The notes under the pieces: generated by a model
Databases searched by the model: none
What the model saw: only the letters and a program-made list of their open reading frames with translations
What the model was told of the DNA's origin: nothing
Assembly: GCA_034359265.1 (NCBI GenBank)
Contig: CP136890.1
Location: 85,709,501-85,773,500, forward strand
DNA length: 64,000 nucleotides
Reading direction: 5' to 3'
Origin: Canna indica
Taxonomy: Eukaryota; Streptophyta; Magnoliopsida; Zingiberales; Cannaceae
In this document: one piece after another, positions 23,616-32,704 of the stretch
How positions within the stretch are numbered: position 1 is the first letter of the stretch
How the letters are laid out: each line of letters starts with the position of its first letter
Translations under genes and position numbers: made by a program

Positions 23616-24526
23616 TGTCACACCCCAAATCCGGTATGATCGGCCAGGATACGACACGTACCCCGAAGCCTAACCCAACTCAAACCACAGACACAATAAA
23701 TAATCTGAACAGTCTATGACATTTTAAAAGAGATAAAATAGACATTAAATTCCAAACCAACGACTCAATGAAAAATCAAATGTCCAAGTTACTTTAAGGA
23801 AACTTTAATTAAATAACCAAGACTCATATAAATAAGAAAAGTGCGGAAACAAATAACCCGAGTCTACATGACTCAACAACTCAAAAGAAAATACAAATGA
23901 CTCAGGTATCCCCCTCAACCACGACATGTCACGAGACCTGTTGCCCTACCGCCACCAGTCGCGCTACTACACCCTGGTACCTCTTTGATCTAGCTAAGGT
24001 GCTGAAAAACAACAAAGATGAGGGGTAAGTCCAACTAGGACTTAGTGAGTAGATCAGTCCTCATTCCACCATATCAACTTCATGCATAATCAATAAAAGT
24101 AGGCATATAATATAAATAGTAAATGACAAAATAATATCATATGCTTATCCACTACCATGCGCATGATAAAAGCATCCACCAACAGATAATAATATCAAAT
24201 GCAATAGCACAATCATATGAATGCTCACTGGACCCGTCGGTCTCTCACAGTCACGTAGGGTAGGTAGACGGTGTGGCCGCCGAACTACCACCCAGCTTAG
24301 TGTCGTCTCTTTAGGGCATGCAGTCCCCTCACCAACACTGGCTCTTCCGATCCATCTCTTTGGGGCATACGTTCTCCTCATTGGTCAAGTCTCCGGACTG
24401 TCTCTTTGGGGTATGATCTTCTCTCACCAGTCGGACTTCCGGAATAAGGCCAACGCTGTCTCCTTGGGGCATACCCTCCCCTCACAAGTGAGGCTATCGG
24501 GAAATGCAACAAGCACATCACACACG

Positions 24527-24557
<31 letters not shown>

Positions 24558-25931
24558 GTAAGTTAAGGACATACCTCAATCTCCACATCCTCATGTCATA
24601 CATCACAACCACATATATGCATATATCATAATGATGTTCACAAATCTTAAATAAAGAGATATAACACATCCAACAACGTAGGAACATGCCAATCCGGCCA
24701 AATACATTCAACAAGTATAACACCCAAAGTATACATCATAACTTTGTAAGTAAGGAAAATGAAAAGCATAAATAACCCTAGAACAAGGTAACACCACTTA
24801 GCGACCCTACGCAATCCTAGCTGTATACCCTAGGGCCGGCCTACCTCCCTCACCCGAGTGCCCTAAAGGCAAGGAGGGTTCAGCCCCCTAGGGTTTCTTA
24901 GGGTCGACTCATCGGAATGTCAACCTAGGGTTCTAATGTCTCTAGGTGTCCCTATGGTCCTTAATTTCCTAACTGTAGGTCTCTATATTTTTTATAACTT
25001 CAAAAATAATTCAACATACCCTAGAGTGTATTCCCTAGGTGTGAAAATATATCTAGGACCCTAAAATTTATTCCTAACATGGCCGGCCACCCCAAAGTTC
25101 CTAATGAACCACCTATAAAGGGGGGGGGATACCCTAAACCATCAAAATTTCTTTCTTTCATCAAGATACCAAACAAGCATCAAGAATCCCTAACAACCAA
25201 CAAGAAAACCAAAGAATTCCTCAAGAATTCAAGGAGGAAAAGGGGTGGCACAGCAATGGAAGGGGCGGCCAAATCGCCAAATAATCGATCCAACGAAATC
25301 ACGACGACGACGAGAAAACCCTCAATCCGAATATCCAATCTGATACGAGAAAAACACACCAAAAATCGACGAAAAGCCCATGACATAGGGGCGGCAACAT
25401 GGATGAAGAAAAGAGAAAAAAAAGAGGCTAAATCCACTCACCTCATTGGAGAAAACGGAAAGGAAGAAGAAGCTAAGGATATTCCTTCAATCGACGCCGA
25501 TGAACTCGTAGAGTTCTGGCTCTGACGGCTCCTTCTCTCCCCTTGGTGTCGCCCTCTCCCTCTCTCTCTAGACCTCGGGTGGCGTGCAGCTAAACCCCTA
25601 GTCACACGCCCTAGGTTTATTTTTATGGGGTCTGGTTGGGCCCCAAATGACTATTTACCCCTCCTTAATTTATTCTACTTAAAAAGTTCATATCTAACTC
25701 GTTCTAACTCCGATTCGAGTTCTGATTGAACCACTAGACTTGACTTGAGACCCTCTATCATCCTAGTATGCTAAATTACAAAAATATGACAATTAAATTT
25801 TTCCTAATTTTTTTCTATATTAAATGCTTACCTGAATTTAATCCCGAAGCTTTTCGCTGGTCTGCGCTAACTCGAGCCTACGGTCTCCTACTTGAGGATA
25901 AAATATTATTATTATAATTTTGGGCATCACA
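23616..25931 (-). mobile_element. Solo LTR, 2316 bp, inside the CACTA element
   Basis: On minus it starts TGTGATGCCCAAAATTATAA and ends GGATTTGGGGTGTGACA. The flanks GGACA and GGATA agree at 4 of 5 positions. The CACTA sequence resumes on either side. The start and end resemble those of the solo LTR at 13071-15529 (TGTTATGCC...GGGGCGTAACA), so the two are probably related families. On minus, CCCATAAAAATAAACC followed by a purine-rich leader near 25630 may be the LTR promoter. GC-rich frames at 24.1-24.7 and 25.1-25.5 kb belong to the LTR. Confidence 0.75.
24527..24554. repeat. (TA)n microsatellite
   Basis: About 14 uninterrupted TA units within the solo LTR. Confidence 0.95.
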
Positions 25932-26010
25932 GGATAATTCAAGGGTTGTACGTCGTATAAAAGATCATCCTCTTCGTTTACACGAACATACAATCCCCGA
26001 ACGGATCTAA

Positions 26011-26754
26011 GGTGGTGTTTGGTGCATTATCTTTTAAATTACCAGATAATCTAGATTATCAGGCAATTCATATTACCTTTCAGATAGATTGTAACTAAAA
26101 AGATTACTGGTAATGTAGAATATAGTGTTTGGTATGCAGTATGCACAAGTAATGTTATGATAATATTGCTGGAATTCACATAGACATGTTTGGTATAACA
26201 AATACATTACCGAGTAATGAGATCTACTTGTCGAAAATATCATTTTCACAAATATATTATAATATAATATAATACAATATAATATAATATAACATAATAT
26301 AATACAATATAATATAATATAACATAATATAATACAATACAATATAATATAACATAATATAATACAATACAATATAATATAATATAATATAATATAATAT
26401 AATATAATATAATATAATATAATAAAAAGATTATCATATTATATCATGGGAGAAGTCATGGAACGTCTTCTTTTTGGAAAGGATGAGGCAAAGAACTTGT
26501 AAAAAAGCTAAGTTTTAAGGAAGATAATTTTGTCCTAAAAAATATTTCAAAATTACCACTTCAGAGACAATCCATATAGACACCCTTCCCCTTGAGCAAT
26601 CTCGATTACCACTTTGATGATAATCTGGATTACCAAGGCAACCCACATTACCTGCACAAGTGAGACACCCAAACAAGGTAATATGTGGGGTCCATGTAAT
26701 TTAAAGACAAGATTGCCAACAATCTAGATGGATTGTCTCATACCAAATATCTCC
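26011..26754. mobile_element. Tourist-type MITE (PIF/Harbinger), 744 bp
   Basis: The left end GGTGGTGTTTGGT and right end, reversed, GGAGATATTTGGT fit the Harbinger pattern GGNNNTNTTTGG. TAA flanks both ends (26008-26010 and 26755-26757) as the usual 3-bp TSD. The arms repeat inside as well (GATAATCTAGATTATC, AATCTAGATGGATTG). A pentanucleotide tract expanded in its middle. Removing it restores the CACTA sequence GATCTAAGGTTCTGC. Confidence 0.85.
26255..26424. repeat. (AATAT)n pentanucleotide microsatellite
   Basis: About 34 units of AATAT/TATAA with scattered C variants (AATAC, AACAT), purer toward the right end. It creates a long YIILYYI-type open frame on minus that is not a gene. Confidence 0.95.
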
Positions 26755-26847
26755 TAAGGTTCTGCAAAATTATACCCGACTCATTGATGCATACGTGAAA
26801 TATATCAACCCGCTAGTCATGATTAATTTCGATTTAGTTATTCATCG

Positions 26848-26923
26848 ATACAAACGACACACGTCAATACGAATGATACACGTCGATACGAATGACACAC
26901 ATTAATACGAACGACAAATGTTG
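26848..26923. repeat. 19-bp tandem repeat, four units
   Basis: Variants of ATACGAATGACACACGTCG repeat four times with a 19-bp period in CACTA non-coding DNA. Confidence 0.75.
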
Positions 26924-26944
26924 ATCCCAACGTCGGGGAGCCGC

Positions 26945-27349
26945 TAGGGGTGAGAAAAAAGATCGGTTTTTTGGTTAACCGGAAAATCGGTCCAAAATCG
27001 AACTGGTTTTTTTGATTTCAGACTATATTTTTGAAATTTTAAAAAGTCCACCGGTTCGCGGTTTAATTATTATCGCATCACATTATCTTTGCTCAAGTGG
27101 TTTCATTTCTTTTTTCCCAATGGGGATTCGATATTTGTTTGAATTTTTTTGCATATGTGATTTGTTTATTACTATATTTGTAGGTTAAAAAATTTTATTG
27201 GTTAACCGAACCAAAAAAATCAAAACTGAAGTGACGGTTAATCGAAGTTAATGGACCAGTTTATGGTTAATAATTTTGAAAAATCGAAGTTAATGGACCG
27301 GTTAATAAAATTGATAATGGACCGGTTAACCGGTCCATGCTCACCCCTA
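26945..27349. mobile_element. MITE with TAGGGGTGAG inverted ends
   Basis: It starts TAGGGGTGAG and ends CTCACCCCTA. The interior is rich in GGTTAACCGG and GGACCGGTTA. The ends look like non-autonomous hAT elements, but no convincing 8-bp TSD is visible. Confidence 0.6.
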
Positions 27350-27719
27350 CCGGTGGCGACATCCACGACGTCAATTAATTTCAATTAAGTTTTTCTTTAA
27401 TTAAACCCTAAGTTAATCAACATTAGGCATTATACAAATAATTTAATCAACATTTAATTGGATTAAATAATCAACTAATTAACTAACTAAACGAAAATTA
27501 ATCTACAAACATTAACCAAAATTAACCAATCTTTTCACCCCAATACATCAATACATTAACCAATTAGTATTAACCAATAATAATCGAAAGAAATTAACCA
27601 ATATTAAAAAAAATAGCTAATAAATAACCTACTGTTATTAATTAAACTAATAAATTTTACCTTTTAGGTAATACAATCAATTTTAACTAATAAATATATT
27701 AATTAAACAAAAAAATTTT

Positions 27720-28060
27720 AAAAAAAAACTACTGTTGGGGGCCGAAACCTAGGGTTTCCACCCCAACGCCGACTCTGGCGTGTACAGTCCATCATGGACG
27801 CTGCTGCCGCCAGCGTTGGGGCTAAAACCCTAGTTTCGGCCCCCATAGTGGATAGGAGAGGGGAAAGGCAAGGGCCAACGACGTACCTAGGTGGCAATGG
27901 TGAGCAACGAAGATCGGGGGGAAACGACGTGGAGAACGTCGGCAATGCGGATAATAAGAGAATAGAGGAAGAGGAAGAAGAAAGGGACTCGGCCGTGCAG
28001 GAGAAAATAAAAAGACTTATTAGCGACAATCGCCACAGCCATCGTTAGACCGTCCCTGAT
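27720..28060 (-). other. GC-rich 5' leader/first-exon region of the CACTA element
   Basis: GC-rich stretch just inside the right CACTA end. It resembles in position and composition the region 36200-36530 of the other CACTA. Next to it (27360-27715) is AT-rich DNA full of TTAATT/ACCAAT, matching 36540-36840 in the other element. No conserved protein can be read. Confidence 0.4.
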
Positions 28061-28301
28061 AAGTATTTTAATTTGACGTTGGGGTCGCGTCCTTTACGTA
28101 TTAGCGACGGCTTCAAACGGTCATCTCTAAACTGCCACACATGTTGTGTAATATGCGATAGTTGCTCATGCTGTCGCGTGGCGTAATCGTCGCCAATTTT
28201 ACATTATGAGTGATGACCTCTTGGATCGTTGGTACAACGACAACACTGTCGGCTGTCAGTAAATCAACAGCAATTGAACTATTTTTTAGTAGTGGCTCTT
28301 G

Positions 28302-28305
<4 letters not shown>

Positions 28306-28333
<28 letters not shown>
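28306..28333. repeat. (AT)n microsatellite
   Basis: About 14 AT units, 11 bp outside the right CACTA end. Confidence 0.9.
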
Positions 28334-28339
<6 letters not shown>

Positions 28340-28589
28340 TTGTCGTTGAAACCAATAAAAATTATTCATATATATAATAATTTAAAAATTAAATAGAATA
28401 AAGTATATATTGAACATGACTAAAATATATTCAATTATTAAATAATTTTATATACTTAAATATTATTTAAATTACTAATGGGTTAATATAACTAATTATG
28501 TGCATTGATTTGACTCGAATGGATATACAAAATATATAATTGACCGCGAAGATGTTTAATTATGTAAATTATATATATATTTAAATTAA

Positions 28590-29118
28590 GGGTAAATTAA
28601 TGAATATGTCATGATTTTTACCGAAATTTTTAAATCTATCACGACTTTTTAATCATTTGTTTCAAATGCAGGCATCAACTTCTGATTCGTTTCAATTATA
28701 TCACACCGTCAGAATTGAATTAACTGTCTCGTTAAAAAGCTGGCGTGGCATCGATGACGTGTCATTAGCTATTTATTTAATCTAAAAAATAAAGAGTAGC
28801 TGACGTGGCATCGATGACTGATGACACGTCATTGATGTCACGTCAGCTAGTCTTTATTTTTTATATTAAATAAATAACTGATGTCACGTCATCGATGCCA
28901 CGTCAGCCACTCTTTATTTTTTTTAGATTAAATAAATAGCTAATGACACATCATCGATGACACGTCAGCTTTTTAACGGGACAGTTAATCCAATTCTGAC
29001 GGTGTGATATAATTGAAACGAATCAGGATTTGATGCCTGCATTTGAAACAAATGATTAAAAAGTCGTGATAGATTTAGAAATTTCGGTAAAAATCATGAC
29101 ATATTCATTAATTTACCC
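28590..29118. mobile_element. Fold-back MULE-type MITE, 529 bp
   Basis: The two halves are near-complete inverted copies: GGGTAAATTAATGAATATG on the left and its complement on the right. It is flanked by a perfect 9-bp TSD, TTAAATTAA (28581-28589 and 29119-29127), as for Mutator-like elements. In the loop, GACGTGGCATCGATGAC-like units recur about four times in alternating orientation. No coding sequence. Its transcript would form a hairpin with arms over 200 bp. Confidence 0.9.
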
Positions 29119-29129
29119 TTAAATTAATT

Positions 29130-29535
29130 ATAGTTACATATATAAAGTTTTTTATGAATAAATAAATAATAACTTTCATATTTTAAAAAGATAAATTATG
29201 AATCATTTTAATTTAATTTGTTAAGCTCCTTAATTTCCAGAATCGTGTAGATCTAGTTGTTAACAAATTAACATATGATATTGTACGTCTGTGTATATAT
29301 ATATATATATATATCCACAACAAATTAAGAAAATTATCATAATTACTATTTTGACCACAGATAAACATTGATTAATATGATAAAGCAAACATTTGAAATT
29401 ACAACCCACAGCTTACACTTGTAACTCGAGACCATCAATATTCCTCTTCCCAAATAAAGCACTAACTCATTCATATTGAGTGCTTTCTACGTACATTAAT
29501 CAATCTCATCCCTAATTTATTAAGTCCTTCACTCC
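29130..29535. other. 3' flank of the HVA22 gene
   Basis: AT-rich, with a short (TA)n tract at about 29297-29313. It presumably holds the HVA22 3' UTR and poly(A) signals on minus; no unique signal was assigned. Confidence 0.4.
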
Positions 29536-30282
29536 TTAGTCCTCACCATCCTTTACCTGTCAATATTAAACACATTTTTTTTTATTTTACATTATATATG
29601 TAGTTGCGTGCAGACCAAGACAAAAATATATACAACACATAATATAATAAACAACCTTTTTAGGAGAAGCGCAGGTGCCCAGCTTGAACCCATACTTGTT
29701 GAGCTGCTCCCTCACCAGCCTCTCATACACGAAGGACGCACCCCTGAACTGTGGGAACACAAGCCATGCCACAACCACCACCTTCACTGTATACCATATG
29801 GGTATCCTTCATCCATATCATATTTGATCAAACCACGGACATATATAAAGCAAGATGAGGTCGACAAGCTAGCAGATATATATACCAATACAAGATGGGT
29901 TCTGCTACCATCTCCATCAGAGTTAGAAAGGAGTAGATAATCCAGTAGGCCAGCCATTGCTCATCGTCGTCCTTCGTCCTGCTCTCGATCGCGCAGATTG
30001 ACGCATACCTGATCATTAACAATTGAACAAGAGAACTGATAACATGAAGCAATTGCATGCTTAATGGAGAAAGATCAAGAAGAGAATGATGCCTATGTAC
30101 TTACAAGGGATAAAGGAGAGCAATGGTGGGCCTGCAAGCATGCATGTATATGTATTGTTAATGAAAGATGCTGCTGTCAAATAGAAATTAATACCTAGCT
30201 ATAGAATTACAACATTAAAAAATGAAGATTCATACCCTGCAAGAGAGTGCAGGTGGGTTAGAAAAGCCCAGAAATTGCCCAT
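29536..30282 (-). CDS. HVA22/DP1/TB2 family protein, five exons, complete
   Basis: Exons on minus: 30282-30236, 30131-30105, 30008-29886, 29806-29656 and 29556-29536. All introns are GT...AG and the split codons all join in phase, giving 122 residues. The protein starts MGNFWAFLTHLHSLAG and continues PTIALLYPLYASICAIES. It then has KDDDEQWLAYWIIYSFLTL, IPIWYTVKVVVVAWLVFPQF and FVYERLVREQLNKYG, the full TB2/DP1/HVA22 domain. A very short tail ends in CASPKKVKDGED. HVA22 proteins shape ER membranes with hairpin-like hydrophobic segments; barley HVA22 is induced by abscisic acid and stress. The length fits the short HVA22 members. The last exon codes only six residues, so read-through of its intron would give a longer alternative tail. 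Confidence 0.92.
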
Positions 30283-30350
30283 ATATCTCTCTTTCTTGCA
30301 CTTGAAAACACACTGTCACAAGGAGGAACCCAATAGGAGAGGAGAAGTGA

Positions 30351-30363
30351 TAATAATATATAT
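30351..30363 (-). promoter_or_regulatory. Possible TATA box of the HVA22 gene
   Basis: The minus strand reads CATATATATTATTA about 70-80 bp upstream of the start codon, implying a leader of roughly 40 nt. AT-rich surroundings lower its specificity. Confidence 0.4.
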
Positions 30364-30615
30364 GAAGAAAGGGAGAGGCATGGCGTAGTGCTAAAGGAAG
30401 CGCGGTATTGGATTCTTTCCTTGGACATGGCGGCCACCGACCAGACAACCATGTTTAAGACTTCGCTATATCGGAGCCAATGAATTAATTGAGTATTTTA
30501 ACGGCAAATCTTGATTAATTAATCTGATAGTGTTTTCTTTGTGGCTTGGTAATTGTTGTCAGTTGTTATGAGATGATAAACTAAGGGGAGGTCGGTCGAC
30601 ATGATCAATTGATGG

Positions 30616-30795
30616 CAGAGCGAAGCCAGAAAATTATTTCAGAAAAGGCAAAATATAAAATCACACGCGAAGAAGCATTTTATAATATTTTCAGAAAGAG
30701 CAATTTAGTTTATTTATATAATAAAATACTAATATATATATATAATATATAAAAAGAGACCAATGTCAGAGGGGGCAATACTTGCTCCGCCACTG
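30616..30795. mobile_element. hAT MITE, 180 bp
   Basis: The left end CAGAGCGAAGCCAG and right end, reversed, CAGTGGCGGAGCAAG are flanked by a perfect 8-bp TSD, ATTGATGG (30608-30615 and 30796-30803). The interior is AT-rich without coding sequence. Its ends match those of the MITE at 34535-35113 (CAGCGGTGGATC). Confidence 0.88.
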
Positions 30796-30869
30796 ATTGA
30801 TGGTCGATTGAGATGTGTGCAAGTGGTTTACTATGATTCTGCATTCAAATAACATCAATTTCTCAAAAT

Positions 30870-31850
30870 CTATTTTTAGAAATTAAAATTTCTAAAATCG
30901 GAACTTAGTGAATTGGATATATGTTTTACTCTTGGGCTAAAGTCTCTAATTGATTAGAGACTTTGGTCAAAAATTAAATAAAAATTTATAAAAATAATAA
31001 TTTAAATTTATAAAATATTTTTTATGATAAAAATGAGATATTAGAGTATAAAAAATATATTTTCAAACTCTTTAATGCATTAAAAACTTTTGCACAAAGT
31101 CTATAAATTTAAGTTAAAATTAAAAATTATGAAATATTTTGATGTAAAATATTTTTTTGGATCATAGTAGATATTTTGTATCATTAAAAAATTATTTCAT
31201 GAATTCAAATATTTTTTTTAAAAAAAATATGAAACTATTATAGACTTTGCACAAAAGTCTCTAATGAGTTAGAGACTTTTATTTATAATAATTTTTTAAT
31301 TATAAAAAATAAATTTTAATAAATAAAAAATATATATGTGATATAAAAGATATGCTGGAGTCTATGAAAATATTTTGGACAAAAAATATTTTAATATTTT
31401 AATTTTAAATTTAATTTTATAGACTTTTGGTGAAAGTCTCTAACGTATTAGAGACTTTTGTCCAAAATCCATGATAATTTTATAATTCAAAAAAATAATT
31501 TTAATTAATAAAATATTTTTAAAAAATACAAAAGATGTAGTGTGGTTCAAAAAAATATTTTTCATCAAAATATTTCATAATTTTTTTTAATTTAAATTTA
31601 GTTTTATAGACTTTTGCAAAAGTCTCTAATGAATTAAAGAGTTTGAAAATATATTTTTTAGACTTAATTTAACACCACAGTTTTATTATAATTTTTTTAT
31701 ATAAATTAAATTTTTTTAATTTTTTTTAAAAAATTTTAACCAAAGTATCTAACGGGTTAGAGACTTTGTCCCATGGATAAAATGGATATCCGATCCACTC
31801 AATTCTGATTTTGAAAATTTTAAAACTTCATATTCGATTTTGAAAATTTC
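30870..31850. repeat. Roughly 180-bp repeat array, each unit with a 24-28 nt palindrome
   Basis: A palindrome AAAGTCTCTAAT...ATTAGAGACTTT recurs at about 30939, 31253, 31433, 31618 and 31742, with a decayed copy near 31065. Spacing is about 180 bp. Between the palindromes lie similar AT-rich segments (ATAATTTTTTAATT, AAATATTTT, AGACTTTTG). The outer parts are inverted relative to each other: AAAATCGGAACTTAGTG on the left and, reversed, AAAATCAGAATTGAGTG on the right. The whole may therefore be one fold-back element with an internal array. No coding frame. Confidence 0.7.
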
Positions 31851-31859
31851 CCTTCCCAA

Positions 31860-32354
31860 ATTTAGAATATGGAAAATTGCTGTTCAGATAATAGTCTTTT
31901 GTTTTGTTAATTACTCCTTTTTGATTCGATCAGACACAGTGAGTTGAAGTCGATCTCCTTCTCCAGCTTCCATGGTGGACCTTCATGCAGTCTGGGGAAT
32001 ACTGCAAAGTTTGGCCTACAGGATCATCAACTATGCATGGGGGGTGTGAATATGCTTTAAACACGAAAGATTTCGACTGCAACTGTCTTTGCCTGCCGTG
32101 CATGATTTGGTAAAGATATTGAAATTGTACTTTTCCTAATTCTGATGTACTAGCTAAAGAGATCCATATCTATCTATATTTCTTCGTCAACATATAATTA
32201 ATTATTTAATTATTTTTCGAAATAGAGTTTCATTCTCACAATTAATGCTCCATATTATGGTCACAACATGTATCTTGATATATATAGACGAAAGAGACTT
32301 CCCACCAAGTCAGTTCAAGGGTTTGTTAGAACATCAAGAACTAATACCCAGCAA
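31860..32354. other. Intergenic DNA left of the copia element
   Basis: A short less AT-rich patch (31940-32110) holds a 25-codon frame starting MVDLHAVWGILQSLAYRI. It matches no family I know and has no visible continuation. Otherwise nothing is seen. Confidence 0.3.
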
Positions 32355-32359
32355 CTCAC

Positions 32360-32700
32360 TGTTATGAATAATTGCGGAATCTATATATGTGGATTGGGTA
32401 ACGAAGAACTCTAGAAACTACTTTTTTATTCAAATCTCATACGAACATTTGAAAATCTCTGGAGCAAAATACACGAAAGGGGGAAAAAACTATGTACTCG
32501 CACACTACAACTGAGTACCTATACTTTAGTATTCAAAAAATGAAAAAGCTATTATTATCAAAAAGTCTTTATCACTTAAAACTTATTCTATTGACCACGC
32601 AATGTCTTCTTGGTCCATTCATTACATTTTCGAAAGTTATTTAACAGAAGCGCTTCCTTCCTCTTCTCTGCTCTGAGCTGCAGCAGTAATTACTCCAACA
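32360..32700 (-). repeat. Copia 3' LTR
   Basis: 341 bp, the same length as the other LTR and closely similar to it. The flanking TSD is CTCAC. Confidence 0.9.
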
Positions 32701-32704
32701 CACT

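Larger units (their letters stand above)
22387..28294 (-). mobile_element. CACTA (En/Spm) transposon, internally deleted, with nested insertions
   Basis: The left end is CACTACTAGGAATATA and the right end, reversed, CACTACTAAAAAATAG. The 3-bp flanks ACT and GCT differ at one base. Subterminal motifs CGACGGCT and ATTAGCGACGGC occur near both ends. It carries a TNP2 fragment next to its left end. It shares a conserved stretch (TTCAAGGGTTGTACGTCG, GATCTAAGGTTCTGCAAAA) with the CACTA at 35.8-49.9 kb. A solo LTR (23616-25931), a Tourist MITE (26011-26754) and a second MITE (26945-27349) are inserted in it. Confidence 0.8.

Noticed and set aside
24145..25525. Open frames of 64-148 codons
   Set aside because: They are within the second solo LTR; the longest is Lys/Arg/Ser-rich without any domain.
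26073..26437. YIILYYIVLYY-type frames
   Set aside because: Translations of the pentanucleotide tract.
30870..31850. Regular palindromic repeats, at first sight CRISPR-like
   Set aside because: The spacers are similar to each other and about 150 bp long, in plant nuclear DNA; this is a satellite-like array.
31971..32048. 25-codon frame MVDLHAVWGI...
   Set aside because: Short, no homology recognised, no splice-supported continuation.
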